Shown here one piece after another: positions 19,232 to 27,836 of a stretch of 59,638 bases of DNA (its first letter is position 1; each line of letters opens with the position of its first letter). Under the pieces are notes generated by a model. It searched no databases. It was given only the letters and a program-made list of their open reading frames with translations, and was not told where the DNA came from. Made by a program: the position numbers and the translations under genes. Source of the stretch: Planctomycetota bacterium (GTDB taxonomy: Bacteria > Planctomycetota > Planctomycetia > Pirellulales > Pirellulaceae); assembly GCA_963204915.1 (NCBI GenBank), contig CAUJHS010000111.1, forward strand, positions 1 to 59,638, written 5' to 3'.

Positions 19232-20596
19232 TCAGCGCTTCGCGAACGGATCCGCCGAGCGGCGAAATGAGAACAAGGCTCCGCTGCGCGGCGCGATGAG
19301 CACCATGCGGCGAGTGGGCTGGGGAGTGTACCCAGCCGCCAGTTGCAATCGCGCCGAAGCGAGGATCGTAGCAATCATTAGCGGCATTTGCCGCAAGACA
19401 AATGGTTTACCCACACACGTTCGGCCACCAAAACCAAAGGGAAAGTACGCGCCGTCATAACGTCGGCCGTTCAAAAACCGCTCAGGACGAAACGCCACCG
19501 GTTCGGTAAACACGGAAGGATTCCGGTGCGCCAAATACGTACAAGGGATCACCATGTCGCCGCGAGTCACGGGAATTTCGCCCAATTGCGTGTCGACGAC
19601 CGCGCGACGACTAAGGTGCACCACAACCGGACACAGTCGCATACTTTCCTGCACGCACGCCGGCAACCAAGTCAAATCTTCAGGCTCCAACGCGCTATGG
19701 CGGCGCCAATCGTGAGCTTCTTGCTCCGCGGCCGCAACGACGGCTGGGTCGGAAAAAATATGTACTAACGCCCAGGCCATCGCAGCTGCGGCCGTATCGT
19801 GCCCGAACAATAATAGACTCAAGACTTCTTCGACCGTATCCTCGTCGCTCCATGAATCGTTGCCCGCCGACGCAGCCAGTAACTGCGACAACATGGTCCC
19901 GTTGTCCACGCGCCGGTTCTGGTCGATTTGCTGGCGAATGAAGGCGCATAACTTCCGCCGGTTCCGCATCGCTCTGCCCCAAGGACTGAGCGGCCCTACG
20001 TCGAAACGCAACGGTTTGATGAACAGCACCAAAGGCGAGCGAAATGAATGTAAAAACCGTTGCACCAGTCGCTCGGCTTCTGCTTGTTCTGCAACGGCTA
20101 CGCCAAACAGGGCCGCCAAAATCGTTCGCAACAACACGCGCTGGACCAAATCATACGCGCTGAAGGACTTATGTACATCGAGCCGCTGAACTTCACGCCG
20201 CGTTTGTTCGATCATCCACGGCAGCACTGCCTGCGCGGCGGGACCGCGGAATAAAGCAGCCACCATTTGCTGACGAGCCGCGTGACGTTCGCCATGCAAC
20301 ATGATCAGCGATCGCGAACCTAGCAAGGCCCGCAAAGCGCTAATGGGTGTGCCCGCATCGAAGTCGCGCCCCGTTATGATCGTACGAAGCAGTTCAGGAT
20401 CACCGGTGAAGAGTGCGTCGCCCAAGACTGGCAATCTCGCGCGGAACGTCAATCCAACCGACTGCAACGCCTCGTCCAATAGACCATAGGGATTTGTCAA
20501 CCATTGGGCGCCGCGACGCACCAAGCCGCCCGCCAGACGCGGCGCGCTGGCTGCTCGGGGCTTTATGTGAGCAGGTTGTGCGGCAATCAGATTCAT
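19232..20596 (-). CDS. Cytochrome P450
   Basis: Haem-thiolate monooxygenase of 454 residues from the chosen ATG. Diagnostic features are the I-helix oxygen-binding motif LLFGHDTAAAAMAW, the ExxR of the K helix in VQESMRLCP, and the haem loop FGFGGRTCVG with the cysteine ligand at about residue 394. There is no membrane anchor, so it is probably soluble or peripheral. The ATG at 20596 is preceded by AGGGA at a proper distance; an in-frame ATG at 20680 would add 28 basic residues and leave only ten bases to the upstream radical SAM gene, so it cannot be excluded. In this operon it would hydroxylate or epoxidise the same product as the desaturase and Rieske oxygenase (inference). No ferredoxin or reductase partner is encoded nearby. 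Confidence 0.9.
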   Translation of the reverse strand: MNLIAAQPAHIKPRAASAPRLAGGLVRRGAQWLTNPYGLLDEALQSVGLTFRARLPVLGDALFTGDPELLRTIITGRDFDAGTPISALRALLGSRSLIMLHGERHAARQQMVAALFRGPAAQAVLPWMIEQTRREVQRLDVHKSFSAYDLVQRVLLRTILAALFGVAVAEQAEAERLVQRFLHSFRSPLVLFIKPLRFDVGPLSPWGRAMRNRRKLCAFIRQQIDQNRRVDNGTMLSQLLAASAGNDSWSDEDTVEEVLSLLLFGHDTAAAAMAWALVHIFSDPAVVAAAEQEAHDWRRHSALEPEDLTWLPACVQESMRLCPVVVHLSRRAVVDTQLGEIPVTRGDMVIPCTYLAHRNPSVFTEPVAFRPERFLNGRRYDGAYFPFGFGGRTCVGKPFVLRQMPLMIATILASARLQLAAGYTPQPTRRMVLIAPRSGALFSFRRSADPFAKR

Positions 20597-20690
20597 CAAT
20601 TCATCCCTACGAACATCTCGCACTTCGCCTCGCCAGCGCTTCTTAATACGCCGGACAAAGCTCACCTTGGCCCAGCGCATGCAAGCAAGG

Positions 20691-22415
20691 TCAATTAATG
20701 GCGGCTTTACTCGTATGGTTCGCGAATACTAGGTCAGGGCGCGTCAGAGCGGCGCGCCCGGTTTCACCATGTGTTGCAAAGCACTTCGCCACATCGCGAC
20801 GCAGATAGCTGTCGACCCGGCGATTCAACCAATCGAAAGCGCCCGCAATCCATGGATGCTCCGTGGCGACGCGCTGCTGAAAGTCAAGCAGCGCCTCCCG
20901 ATGTTCCGGCCGATAACCAAGCATTCCCCGGTAGAACAAGGTGGCGTTCAAAGCGACGCGGTGGCGCATAAGCTGATGGTCCAACCGTCGAAGATGATTG
21001 CCAACTTCGTCGCACGACATTGTGCGATGCCGCCAATACGGCGCCATGCTGTACAAATTCGGAATGACCGCCAACCCCAGCGGAGCGCTCACAGCAGGAT
21101 TCAAAAGTGGAATTCCCGCCACGCGCGTGCTGAAAGCCGCAAGGAAGTAGAAGTCGGGCGGAGACTGCTGGAGAAATTCGTACGTCGTCTGCAATGTGTC
21201 GGCGGTTTCGCCGGGAAATCCGACAATCAGACTAATAATGCTCGTCAGGCCGTGCCGACGGCAATTCTCCAGGGCAAGCCGATTCGACTCGACCGTGCAG
21301 TTCTTATTCATGTTGACCAACAAGTTCGCATCGCCCGATTCAATTCCGATTTGCACCTGATGGGCGCCGGCGGATTTCATCATGGCGGTCAGATCTTCAC
21401 GCGCCAGATCGTCGGCCCGGGCATAGCACGTCCAGCGGATCGGGAGCTTACGGTCAATGAGCAACTGGCAAAAGCGTACGAGCCGATCGGGCGGCATGGT
21501 GAAGAGCGAATCAAGACAGGTAATAGCGCGTACGCCCAGCGTTTCGTAGTAGTGCTGCCAGTCATCCGCCATCCTTTCCGCCGATTTGTAGCGAAATACG
21601 CGATCGGCGAACAAATAGGGATAGTTGCAGAAATTACACCGGTAGGGACACCCCCGCACGCTCTCATAGTAGATCATCGGCAGCGGATCTTCTCGGCGAC
21701 GCGCGGCGTAGCACCAGTCCGGCGTGGGCAAGTCATCCAAACTTCGGCTGGAAGGCGCCCCGCTAAACAGAAACGTCGAGTGGCGCCGGCGTTCGTAGCG
21801 TCCGTTTGTTGACGGAGGGTGTTCGTCATTGGAACGAATCCACGCGGCCAATAGGGGCGCCAGATACTCGCCATAGCCAATGGCGACCACATCAATTTCG
21901 GGTAAGCCTTGCCAATCGTCGGGTAAAATGCCCATGAGCGCCCCTCCAACGACGAGACGTTGTCCTGGTCGCTTTACCCGACGCACGACCGCCTCGAGTT
22001 CGCTCAAGTCATGCAAGTACGTTGAAGACAAGAACACGTATTTCGTTTTGGCCAGCAATGATTCGGCTTGCCGTGGAGCTTCGTACAGGGCGCTCAGCTC
22101 CAAACACCGACAGGAAACCCCCGCCTGCTCCAGACAAGTTTCTAGCACGACTTGCGTCAGATCGGGAATATCGCTCAGCGGAGGTTGATTGAAATACTTT
22201 TGGACCAAGCGTGAGTTTGCGTCATCGGACCGATGAAGCCGGCGCAATTCACTCGCTTGGGCGACGAGTGGCTCGGCAATGCCCAACTTGATTTTGACGT
22301 CCAGCCAGGCGTGACGAGCGCGAGCAAACTGGTGGTAGCATTTGCGCGCCGCCTGCCAAAGCGAGCGCTCCTGCGAAGTAATCAGACCGCCGGTGATAAT
22401 CAACACGTCGCTCAT
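20691..22415 (-). CDS. Radical SAM protein with cobalamin-binding-type N-terminal domain (1)
   Basis: Protein of 574 residues. The first ~195 residues have the Rossmann-like cobalamin-binding fold pattern (YVFLSSTYLHDLSELEAV, RLVVGGALMG, VVAIGYGEYLAPLL). They lack the DxHxxG motif that gives His-on cobalamin binding. The radical SAM core has the [4Fe-4S] cysteines C256, C260 and C263 in ESVRGCPYRCNFCNYP, followed by VQIGIESGDANLLVNMNK and SLIVGFPGETADTLQ. The ATG at 22415 overlaps the upstream Rieske gene stop (ATGA), which fixes the start; a longer frame to 22553 would intrude into that gene. Members of this superfamily do methyl transfer or unusual cyclisations; the actual reaction is unknown. 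Confidence 0.87.
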   Translation of the reverse strand: MSDVLIITGGLITSQERSLWQAARKCYHQFARARHAWLDVKIKLGIAEPLVAQASELRRLHRSDDANSRLVQKYFNQPPLSDIPDLTQVVLETCLEQAGVSCRCLELSALYEAPRQAESLLAKTKYVFLSSTYLHDLSELEAVVRRVKRPGQRLVVGGALMGILPDDWQGLPEIDVVAIGYGEYLAPLLAAWIRSNDEHPPSTNGRYERRRHSTFLFSGAPSSRSLDDLPTPDWCYAARRREDPLPMIYYESVRGCPYRCNFCNYPYLFADRVFRYKSAERMADDWQHYYETLGVRAITCLDSLFTMPPDRLVRFCQLLIDRKLPIRWTCYARADDLAREDLTAMMKSAGAHQVQIGIESGDANLLVNMNKNCTVESNRLALENCRRHGLTSIISLIVGFPGETADTLQTTYEFLQQSPPDFYFLAAFSTRVAGIPLLNPAVSAPLGLAVIPNLYSMAPYWRHRTMSCDEVGNHLRRLDHQLMRHRVALNATLFYRGMLGYRPEHREALLDFQQRVATEHPWIAGAFDWLNRRVDSYLRRDVAKCFATHGETGRAALTRPDLVFANHTSKAAIN

Positions 22416-23428
22416 GAAGGCAAGCCATGCAACGAATGAAGCCAACGAAAATAGTCGGCCATTAAACGATCGGCGGCGACCAAGCGGCCCGTGGCGCAGT
22501 CGGTGCCTGCCGACCGTGCGACGTCGGGCTGCAGAAACTTCTGAATAAACCACCGCCGAATCATGACGTTGACCGGATCAAACAGACGCCGCCCCAGGGC
22601 CGCCGAACTACGATGAACTGCCACCACCACATGGACTTCCGTCTCGCGCGGCGTGCGCGGCAAAACACTAACGACGCCAAAGGTTTCCGTGCGGCGGAAC
22701 GTGGCCCGCACCAGAAACAGCGTTCCTGACCAATCGTGCACTTCGAGCTGCACCTCGCGGCCCGCCAAACGCGTCAATCGATCGCGCAAATGTCGCCCCA
22801 TAATCTCGAACCGCGTCACCACATGATGGACCTCAGGGCGCGGATGACTGACGGCGGGAGGCGCCAACAATTGGCGGTCGTGCGTCGTCGCGAAGTGTTG
22901 CACATCGACTCCATTGGCGCCAACCATATACCATGGACACTCCAGCACCAACCTGAAGGGAGGCGACGCATAAAGATGGTCGGGAGTCAGGTCGTCGTAG
23001 AACGGAAGTGGATAAGCCGCGCGACGGCCATTGAAGCAATAAACGCCTCCCATTCGCTCCACGGCGGGGAGCGCCGCCTGGCCCACGTTGGAGGCGACCT
23101 CGCCCGCAGCTGGCATGGCGACACAGTTACCATGCGTGTCGAATTGCCAATGATGAAAGGGACAGCGGAGCGTTTCTCCCACGACGCATCCGCCTGCGAG
23201 GTCGGCGCCTAAGTGTGCGCAACGGGCGCCCAAGACGGCCGCCTGCCCACGGGCAGTGCGAAAGGCCACCAATCGTTGTCCCAGGGCCAGCTTGCCTACT
23301 GGACCACGGTCCAAAGAACGCGAGGGACAGAACATAAACCAACCTGCCGGCCAACCCGGCAAGAGCGGTTGTTGTCGAGTTACGCGCGGCGAATCGCTCG
23401 GCAGCAAATCCGTGCAGAGTTCATGCAT
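22412..23428 (-). CDS. Rieske non-haem iron oxygenase
   Basis: Protein of 338 residues. The N-terminal Rieske domain binds [2Fe-2S] through C70/H72 (ARCAHLGADLAGG) and C89/H92 (RCPFHHWQFD). The catalytic domain has the mononuclear iron motif D-x2-H-x4-H: D175, H178 and H183 in NGVDVQHFATTH, so it should be an active oxygenase rather than only a Rieske carrier. The layout resembles the single-chain oxygenases such as VanA or the sterol desaturase DAF-36/Neverland type. Its start overlaps the hydrolase gene by eight bases and its stop overlaps the radical SAM start by four, which implies tight co-expression. The reductase partner is not in the window. Confidence 0.87.
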   Translation of the reverse strand: MHELCTDLLPSDSPRVTRQQPLLPGWPAGWFMFCPSRSLDRGPVGKLALGQRLVAFRTARGQAAVLGARCAHLGADLAGGCVVGETLRCPFHHWQFDTHGNCVAMPAAGEVASNVGQAALPAVERMGGVYCFNGRRAAYPLPFYDDLTPDHLYASPPFRLVLECPWYMVGANGVDVQHFATTHDRQLLAPPAVSHPRPEVHHVVTRFEIMGRHLRDRLTRLAGREVQLEVHDWSGTLFLVRATFRRTETFGVVSVLPRTPRETEVHVVVAVHRSSAALGRRLFDPVNVMIRRWFIQKFLQPDVARSAGTDCATGRLVAADRLMADYFRWLHSLHGLPS

Positions 23429-24458
23429 GACCAGCTAGCTCCTCGACGAGGATCCCAGCGAGTGACGCCGCCAACGGGCGACTATCGCCGCCCGGTCGCA
23501 TGAAGTGATCCGCCCCCCACACGGGATAGACCACTCCTGGCGCGTTGCAGCTATCCCACAATAACATTAACCCGTCGTTGGGTCCCCAAGACGCCATGCG
23601 ATGACGATTCTTTCGCAATAAGGGATGACCAAAGTGATGGCCTAAGGGAAAACCGACCACGGTTAGCATCCGCATCTGGCGAGGCAGCCTCAGGGGAAAA
23701 TCCAGCGGCTCCCCAGCTCCCCAGCGCAAGTTGGGAACAACCTGAAAGTTCATTCCGCGAAGCCAGAACAATAAGCGATAAGCAGCGCACATCACGGGCC
23801 GGCGCAAAAGCCAGTTGAAGATGGGCAATCCTGCGAGCACGCCGCTGACATTGATCCAGCCGCGCACGTTCCGAAACGCTTCCTCAGCGTTGACGTGAGC
23901 TAAGGCAGCCTTGATATCGCTTGAACCTTTACTAAGCGAGGCCAGCACAATCTGTTCGTCGTTTGGCCGTTGGAGCAACCAGTCGCAAAGAAATGCCCCA
24001 TTCTCAGAAACCGTGGCGCTGCTGCCGGTTGGTATAAGCACAGCCTGTTGAACGTACGGCTCGGCCGCCTGACGAAGGATTCGCCCATCGGCGCCGTTCT
24101 TCACGATTTCGCGATAGTAGGCACCAGGACAGAACGCCAAGGTGACGGACCTGGAACGAACTTCCGACGGTCGTTGCCGCGACTCTAGAACCTTGGCGAA
24201 GAAAGCGGCGTTGTGCGGTTGCCTTAACAAGCGGTTGTAAAGCAACGCCACGGCAAAATCCATTCCTTGATCGCGAGTCAACTGCTGAAGTGCTTCATGG
24301 CTCAGGTCGCTGAGCGATGGATACTGCGGCCAGGCATCGGCTCGTTGAAGCAAAGCTCGCTCAGCGTCAGGCAAGTTGGCGCAGCTGTCCCGCGGTTCAA
24401 AGTCGGGCGTTCCCGGGCGCGGCATGCAATCGTGTTCAACGAACGTTTGAGCAGTCAT
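23421..24458 (-). CDS. Alpha/beta-hydrolase-like protein
   Basis: Protein of 345 residues. After an N-terminal helical stretch (about 1-95), the segment SVTLAFCPGAYYREIVK looks like strand 3 plus an oxyanion turn. VLASLSKGSSDIKAAL looks like the nucleophile elbow, with S176 in an S174-L-S-K-G178 context instead of the usual GxSxG. FPLGHHFGHPLLRK and a late VWGADHFMRPGG could supply the Asp/His. This suggests a serine hydrolase, thioesterase or acyltransferase fold, but I do not recognise a named family. It is the fourth gene from the left end of the seven-gene operon, overlapping the Rieske gene. A role in releasing or transferring an acyl substrate is speculation. Confidence 0.6.
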   Translation of the reverse strand: MTAQTFVEHDCMPRPGTPDFEPRDSCANLPDAERALLQRADAWPQYPSLSDLSHEALQQLTRDQGMDFAVALLYNRLLRQPHNAAFFAKVLESRQRPSEVRSRSVTLAFCPGAYYREIVKNGADGRILRQAAEPYVQQAVLIPTGSSATVSENGAFLCDWLLQRPNDEQIVLASLSKGSSDIKAALAHVNAEEAFRNVRGWINVSGVLAGLPIFNWLLRRPVMCAAYRLLFWLRGMNFQVVPNLRWGAGEPLDFPLRLPRQMRMLTVVGFPLGHHFGHPLLRKNRHRMASWGPNDGLMLLWDSCNAPGVVYPVWGADHFMRPGGDSRPLAASLAGILVEELAGHA

Positions 24459-24526
24459 GATCGATCTTAGATTCCTCCGCAGACGCCATTACCGCGGTGC
24501 GTCACCGGATCTCGGCGCGCGTGGGC

Positions 24527-25942
24527 TCATCGCTTTACCAGTTCTTGCGCAACCGCACTGCCTCCGACACGGAGCAGTTCTCCACGCCAATTCGCGTCTC
24601 CCAAGGGAAGACCATTGCGACCAGAAATATCCCAGCGATGCATCGCGTTGATCGCCCAATAATTGCGCGCCACGAACGCATCGCGCCGATTCACCGCATG
24701 TACGCCGCGCCGCGCAATGCTGGACCACGAATAAAAGCGGCGGCGCGCGTCGATGCAGAGGCTCGTTAGCTCTTCGGGGCTCATTGTCGATGGGCGAAAG
24801 GGGATCATGTTGTATCGGTAGCGAGGGTCGTTCCACCAGGCGTCGTAGAGGAGCCGACCTTGGCTTTCCAATCGTTGGTAGAGCGGCGTTCCAGGAAACG
24901 GCGTAATGTGGTTGAAGGCGGCAATGAACAGTCCTTCATCGTGTGCAAATTCAACGGCGGCTCGCACCGTGTCGGGCGAATCGTGGTCATACCCGAAGAT
25001 AAATGTGCCGTACACCGAAAGCCCGAACCGCCGCATGTTGGCGACCGCCTCGCGAGCGCCTCCACGCATCAAGTTGAACTGCTTGTTCATTTGGTGCAGC
25101 GTTGGAGGATCAAGCGACTCAAATCCGATGAGCGTTCCTACGCAACCGCTGCGGCGCATCAGGTCCAACGCCTCATCATCAAACGCCCCGTTGATCGCCA
25201 TCTGGCTAACCCAACGTAGCTTGAGAGGAATTAACGCCCGCATTAGCTCCTTGGCCTCGTCCATGCCCGAGGTCAGGTTGTCGTCAATGAAGAAGACCAT
25301 TTGTTTGGCGCGGCTGACCTGACGCAACTCGCCAATTACCGATTCCACCGAGCGATGGCTATGTGTGGCTTGAAAGAACGTTTGAATCGCGCAGAAATCG
25401 CAATGAAAGCGGCAGCCGCGGGCGAACTCCACCAATCGAATCGGCAAATATTTCTTACCTCGGAAAATCGAACGATCGGGAGTCGCAGTTAACGGCGGCC
25501 GCGACGTGGCGCGATACACCGGTTGTGGTCGGCCATGGCGATAATCGTCAATCACCTCGGCAAACAACGTCTCAGCCTCCCCGATCACCAGCGACTCGCA
25601 ATACTCGGCCACTTCGCCAGGACAGAGCGTTGCATGAAATCCTCCCATGACGACCGGCGCGCCACGCCGCCGAAACTCGCTCGCAATTTGATAAGCGCGC
25701 CGCGCTGTGTAGGTCTCGACACTCATTGCGACGAGATCAGTCGGTTGATCATACGCAATTGGTTCGAGACGATCGTCGAAAAAACGCACCTCAATATCCG
25801 CGGGCGCCAGTGCAGCAAGCATCGCAGCCGGAAGCGGCTCCATCTGCCAGGTGCGCACATACCGTTTTTCGCCCGGCCGACGTCCTACGCAAGGATGCAC
25901 AATCGTCAATCGGAAAGGACGCCGCGGCAGAAAGCTCATCAT
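24527..25942 (-). CDS. Radical SAM protein with cobalamin-binding-type N-terminal domain (2)
   Basis: Protein of 471 residues. The N-terminal domain (about 10-140) shows the cobalamin-fold pattern with DLVAMSVETYTARRAYQ, VVMGGFHATLCPGE and LVIGEAETLF, but no DxHxxG. The radical SAM core has cysteines C177, C181 and C184 in ARGCRFHCDFCAIQ, then FIDDNLTSGMDEAKEL, GTLIGFESLDPPTLHQ and GTFIFGYDHDSPDTV. The C-terminal part resembles the DUF4070-type tail seen in hopanoid C-2 methylase (HpnP)-like and HpnJ-like proteins. Its ATG overlaps the stop of the upstream radical SAM gene by four bases. The nearest known activity would be methylation or rearrangement of a hydrophobic substrate; this is family-level inference only. 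Confidence 0.87.
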   Translation of the reverse strand: MMSFLPRRPFRLTIVHPCVGRRPGEKRYVRTWQMEPLPAAMLAALAPADIEVRFFDDRLEPIAYDQPTDLVAMSVETYTARRAYQIASEFRRRGAPVVMGGFHATLCPGEVAEYCESLVIGEAETLFAEVIDDYRHGRPQPVYRATSRPPLTATPDRSIFRGKKYLPIRLVEFARGCRFHCDFCAIQTFFQATHSHRSVESVIGELRQVSRAKQMVFFIDDNLTSGMDEAKELMRALIPLKLRWVSQMAINGAFDDEALDLMRRSGCVGTLIGFESLDPPTLHQMNKQFNLMRGGAREAVANMRRFGLSVYGTFIFGYDHDSPDTVRAAVEFAHDEGLFIAAFNHITPFPGTPLYQRLESQGRLLYDAWWNDPRYRYNMIPFRPSTMSPEELTSLCIDARRRFYSWSSIARRGVHAVNRRDAFVARNYWAINAMHRWDISGRNGLPLGDANWRGELLRVGGSAVAQELVKR

Positions 25943-27378
25943 GCGACCTCCTCGGACAGTGCCACGCGGTCGTGTGAGATATCCTGGTTTGGTGCGGCGA
26001 AACTATCCCGGTCTGGACCGGCCAAGGGCAGCAACGCGTCGCACGTATAAAATTGATCCAAGTGTTGCGCGTAATAGCGATAGCCCCAGTTTGTGACCAG
26101 GGCGACTGGCCAAGGAGCCGCAGTACGCCGTAAGCGGCGCGCAAGACTGGTCCATGAGTAAGCATGTTTCCACGCCGCTTCCGTGCCTTGCTGCAACTCT
26201 TGAACGCTCATTTGAGCAGGTTGAAATACCACATGTTGGCCGTCATACAACTCCCAGTTTCGCGTAACAATGCGTCCTTGCGCGTCAAGTTCTCGATATA
26301 ACGTCGTGCCGGGAAACGGCGTCAGAATCGCGAAGCGAGGGAGATCGATTCCCCATTGCACGGCAAATTGAGCGGTCTTCAGAAATACATCGGGCGTCTC
26401 ATCATCCGCTCCAAAGACAAAGCAACCTTGCAGTGCAATGCCACGACGATGCAACATTTCGACCACCCGAGGGTAGTTCTCCGGATCGTTGAACGCCTTG
26501 TGCGAGGCCTGAAGACTGGGCCGCGAGAGCGATTCCAGCCCCATTAACAGACCGCGGCAACCGCTGCGCGCGGCCAAATCGAGCAACGGTTCATCATCAC
26601 ACAAAAGCGTGGTGGCAAGGCCATACCATTGAATGCGCAGCGGAATCAAAGCTTCGAACAACCGCGCCGCGTAGTCCTTGTCGGCAATCAAGTTCAAATC
26701 AACAAAAATGGCGCGCCGCGCTCGCCGGCGCTGTATATCGGCCACAATGTCTTCCACCGGTTTTTGCAGCGGCTTACGTCCCCAGGCGGCAGGAACAACG
26801 CAAAACGAGCAATTGTGAATGCAGCCGCGCGTCGCCTCAAAGACATCGGCCGTCAGGTAGCGTTGTTCCGGCAACACGCTGCGATCCGGCAAGGGACGCG
26901 CCGCCAAATCGAGCCGCGGTGACTGAACATATCTTGGAAGCAGCCGACCTGCCGCAAAATCTCGCAAAAGCCGCGGCCATTCGTCCTCAGCATAGCCCAC
27001 CACAATGCTATCGGCGTGCTCTTGGGCCTCATCGGGCAACAGGGTTACGTGCGGCCCACCCAAGACCACGGGTATCCCGCGGCTCCGGAAATGAGCGGCT
27101 AGAGAGTAACTGCGCGGCGCCGAGCCGGTGATCACCGTCATGCCGATCAGGTCGGCCTGGAGACTAAGATCAACGTCGCCAATCCCCTCGTCGATGCAAA
27201 CAACCTCGATCGGAAGCTCGCGTGGGATCAGAGAAGCCAAGGTAGGCAACGTGAGCGGCATGTAACGGAGCGACTTGCCGAAAATGCCACCACGATTCCG
27301 GTAGAGCGGACCTTTCGCGGAAATCAGAACAACGCGCAGCGTTCTTGGTTTGGCGACCGTGCCACAACGTTTGAGCAT
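25939..27378 (-). CDS. Radical SAM protein with cobalamin-binding-type N-terminal domain (3)
   Basis: First gene of the operon, 479 residues from the ATG at 27378 (an upstream in-frame ATG at 27441 gives an unlikely basic leader that would cover the promoter). The N-terminal domain contains DLIGMTVITGSAPRSYSL and VVLGGPHVTLLPDEAQEH. The radical SAM cysteines are C186, C190 and C193 in TRGCIHNCSFCVVP, followed by FVDLNLIADKDYAARLFE, GLLMGLESLSRPSLQA and CFVFGADDETPDVFLK. The tail (PRFAILTPFPGTTLYRELDA) closely resembles that of the neighbour at 24527, so these two are probably ancient duplicates, while the protein at 20691 is more distant. The reaction is unknown. Confidence 0.87.
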   Translation of the reverse strand: MLKRCGTVAKPRTLRVVLISAKGPLYRNRGGIFGKSLRYMPLTLPTLASLIPRELPIEVVCIDEGIGDVDLSLQADLIGMTVITGSAPRSYSLAAHFRSRGIPVVLGGPHVTLLPDEAQEHADSIVVGYAEDEWPRLLRDFAAGRLLPRYVQSPRLDLAARPLPDRSVLPEQRYLTADVFEATRGCIHNCSFCVVPAAWGRKPLQKPVEDIVADIQRRRARRAIFVDLNLIADKDYAARLFEALIPLRIQWYGLATTLLCDDEPLLDLAARSGCRGLLMGLESLSRPSLQASHKAFNDPENYPRVVEMLHRRGIALQGCFVFGADDETPDVFLKTAQFAVQWGIDLPRFAILTPFPGTTLYRELDAQGRIVTRNWELYDGQHVVFQPAQMSVQELQQGTEAAWKHAYSWTSLARRLRRTAAPWPVALVTNWGYRYYAQHLDQFYTCDALLPLAGPDRDSFAAPNQDISHDRVALSEEVA

Positions 27379-27444
27379 GAGTCCCTCAGATTTTGTTCGC
27401 CGGCAACGCTTCGCGTTCCGAACCGCTAAAGCAGATGGCACACT

Positions 27445-27473
27445 ATCAGAACAAAATTAGAACCTGCTTGCAA
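27445..27473 (-). promoter_or_regulatory. Candidate sigma-70-type promoter of the radical SAM/P450 operon
   Basis: On the minus strand TTGCAA (27473-27468) and TCTGAT (27450-27445) are separated by 17 bases in an AT-rich stretch, each matching the consensus at four of six positions. Transcription would begin near 27438, about 60 bases before the first radical SAM gene. Confidence 0.35.
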
Positions 27474-27546
27474 GAAATTGCCACACAATTTTTTAGTTCG
27501 ATGGGACATGCCAGGGGGGCTTTGCTCGACTGTACAAAAAGTCAAA

Positions 27547-27594
27547 CCGTACGCATGCGAACGTGAGGAGAGTTCCCTTGCCCTCAGCGTACGG
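27547..27594 (-). terminator. Bulged hairpin, candidate terminator of the DUF1501 operon
   Basis: CCGTACGC (27547-27554) pairs with GCGTACGG (27587-27594), and inside it TGAGG (27564-27568) pairs with CCTCA (27582-27586), leaving a nine-base bulge on one side. On the minus strand the stem is followed by TTTGACTTTTT. It lies about 240 bases after the DUF1501 stop, so it may instead be a processed leader or an independent structured element. Confidence 0.4.
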
Positions 27595-27836
27595 CGCATA
27601 CATATTTCTTAATCCAGCCCGCTACACAGAAGGACGAACCGGCATGAACTCGCCACGGTTATGCAGGATTTGAAGGAACCACTTCGACAAACGGGTGCGC
27701 CATTTGCCTGAAGTTCGGACGCACGTGCGCGCGGTGCGGACCTCGCGGTACGCGGTCTCGCCGTGAACCTTGATGGCTCACAATCGGGCGCTGAGACTGA
27801 CAACGGACGAGAAACAGTTCCCGTTACCCGCGATCA

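Larger units (their letters stand above)
27379..27836. other. Intergenic region before the radical SAM operon
   Basis: Region of 458 bases between two minus-strand operons, AT-richer than its surroundings at 27440-27540. It contains a candidate promoter for the radical SAM operon, a bulged hairpin that could terminate the DUF1501 operon, and nothing else recognised. No cobalamin riboswitch core was seen. Confidence 0.5.

Noticed and set aside
20769-21812. Open frame of 347 codons antisense to the first radical SAM gene
   Set aside because: The opposite frame carries the radical SAM motifs; the antisense product is Arg/His-rich with no pattern.
27379-27836. Cobalamin riboswitch upstream of the radical SAM operon
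   Set aside because: Looked for because the proteins carry cobalamin-type domains; no B12-box-like conserved core was seen on the minus strand.
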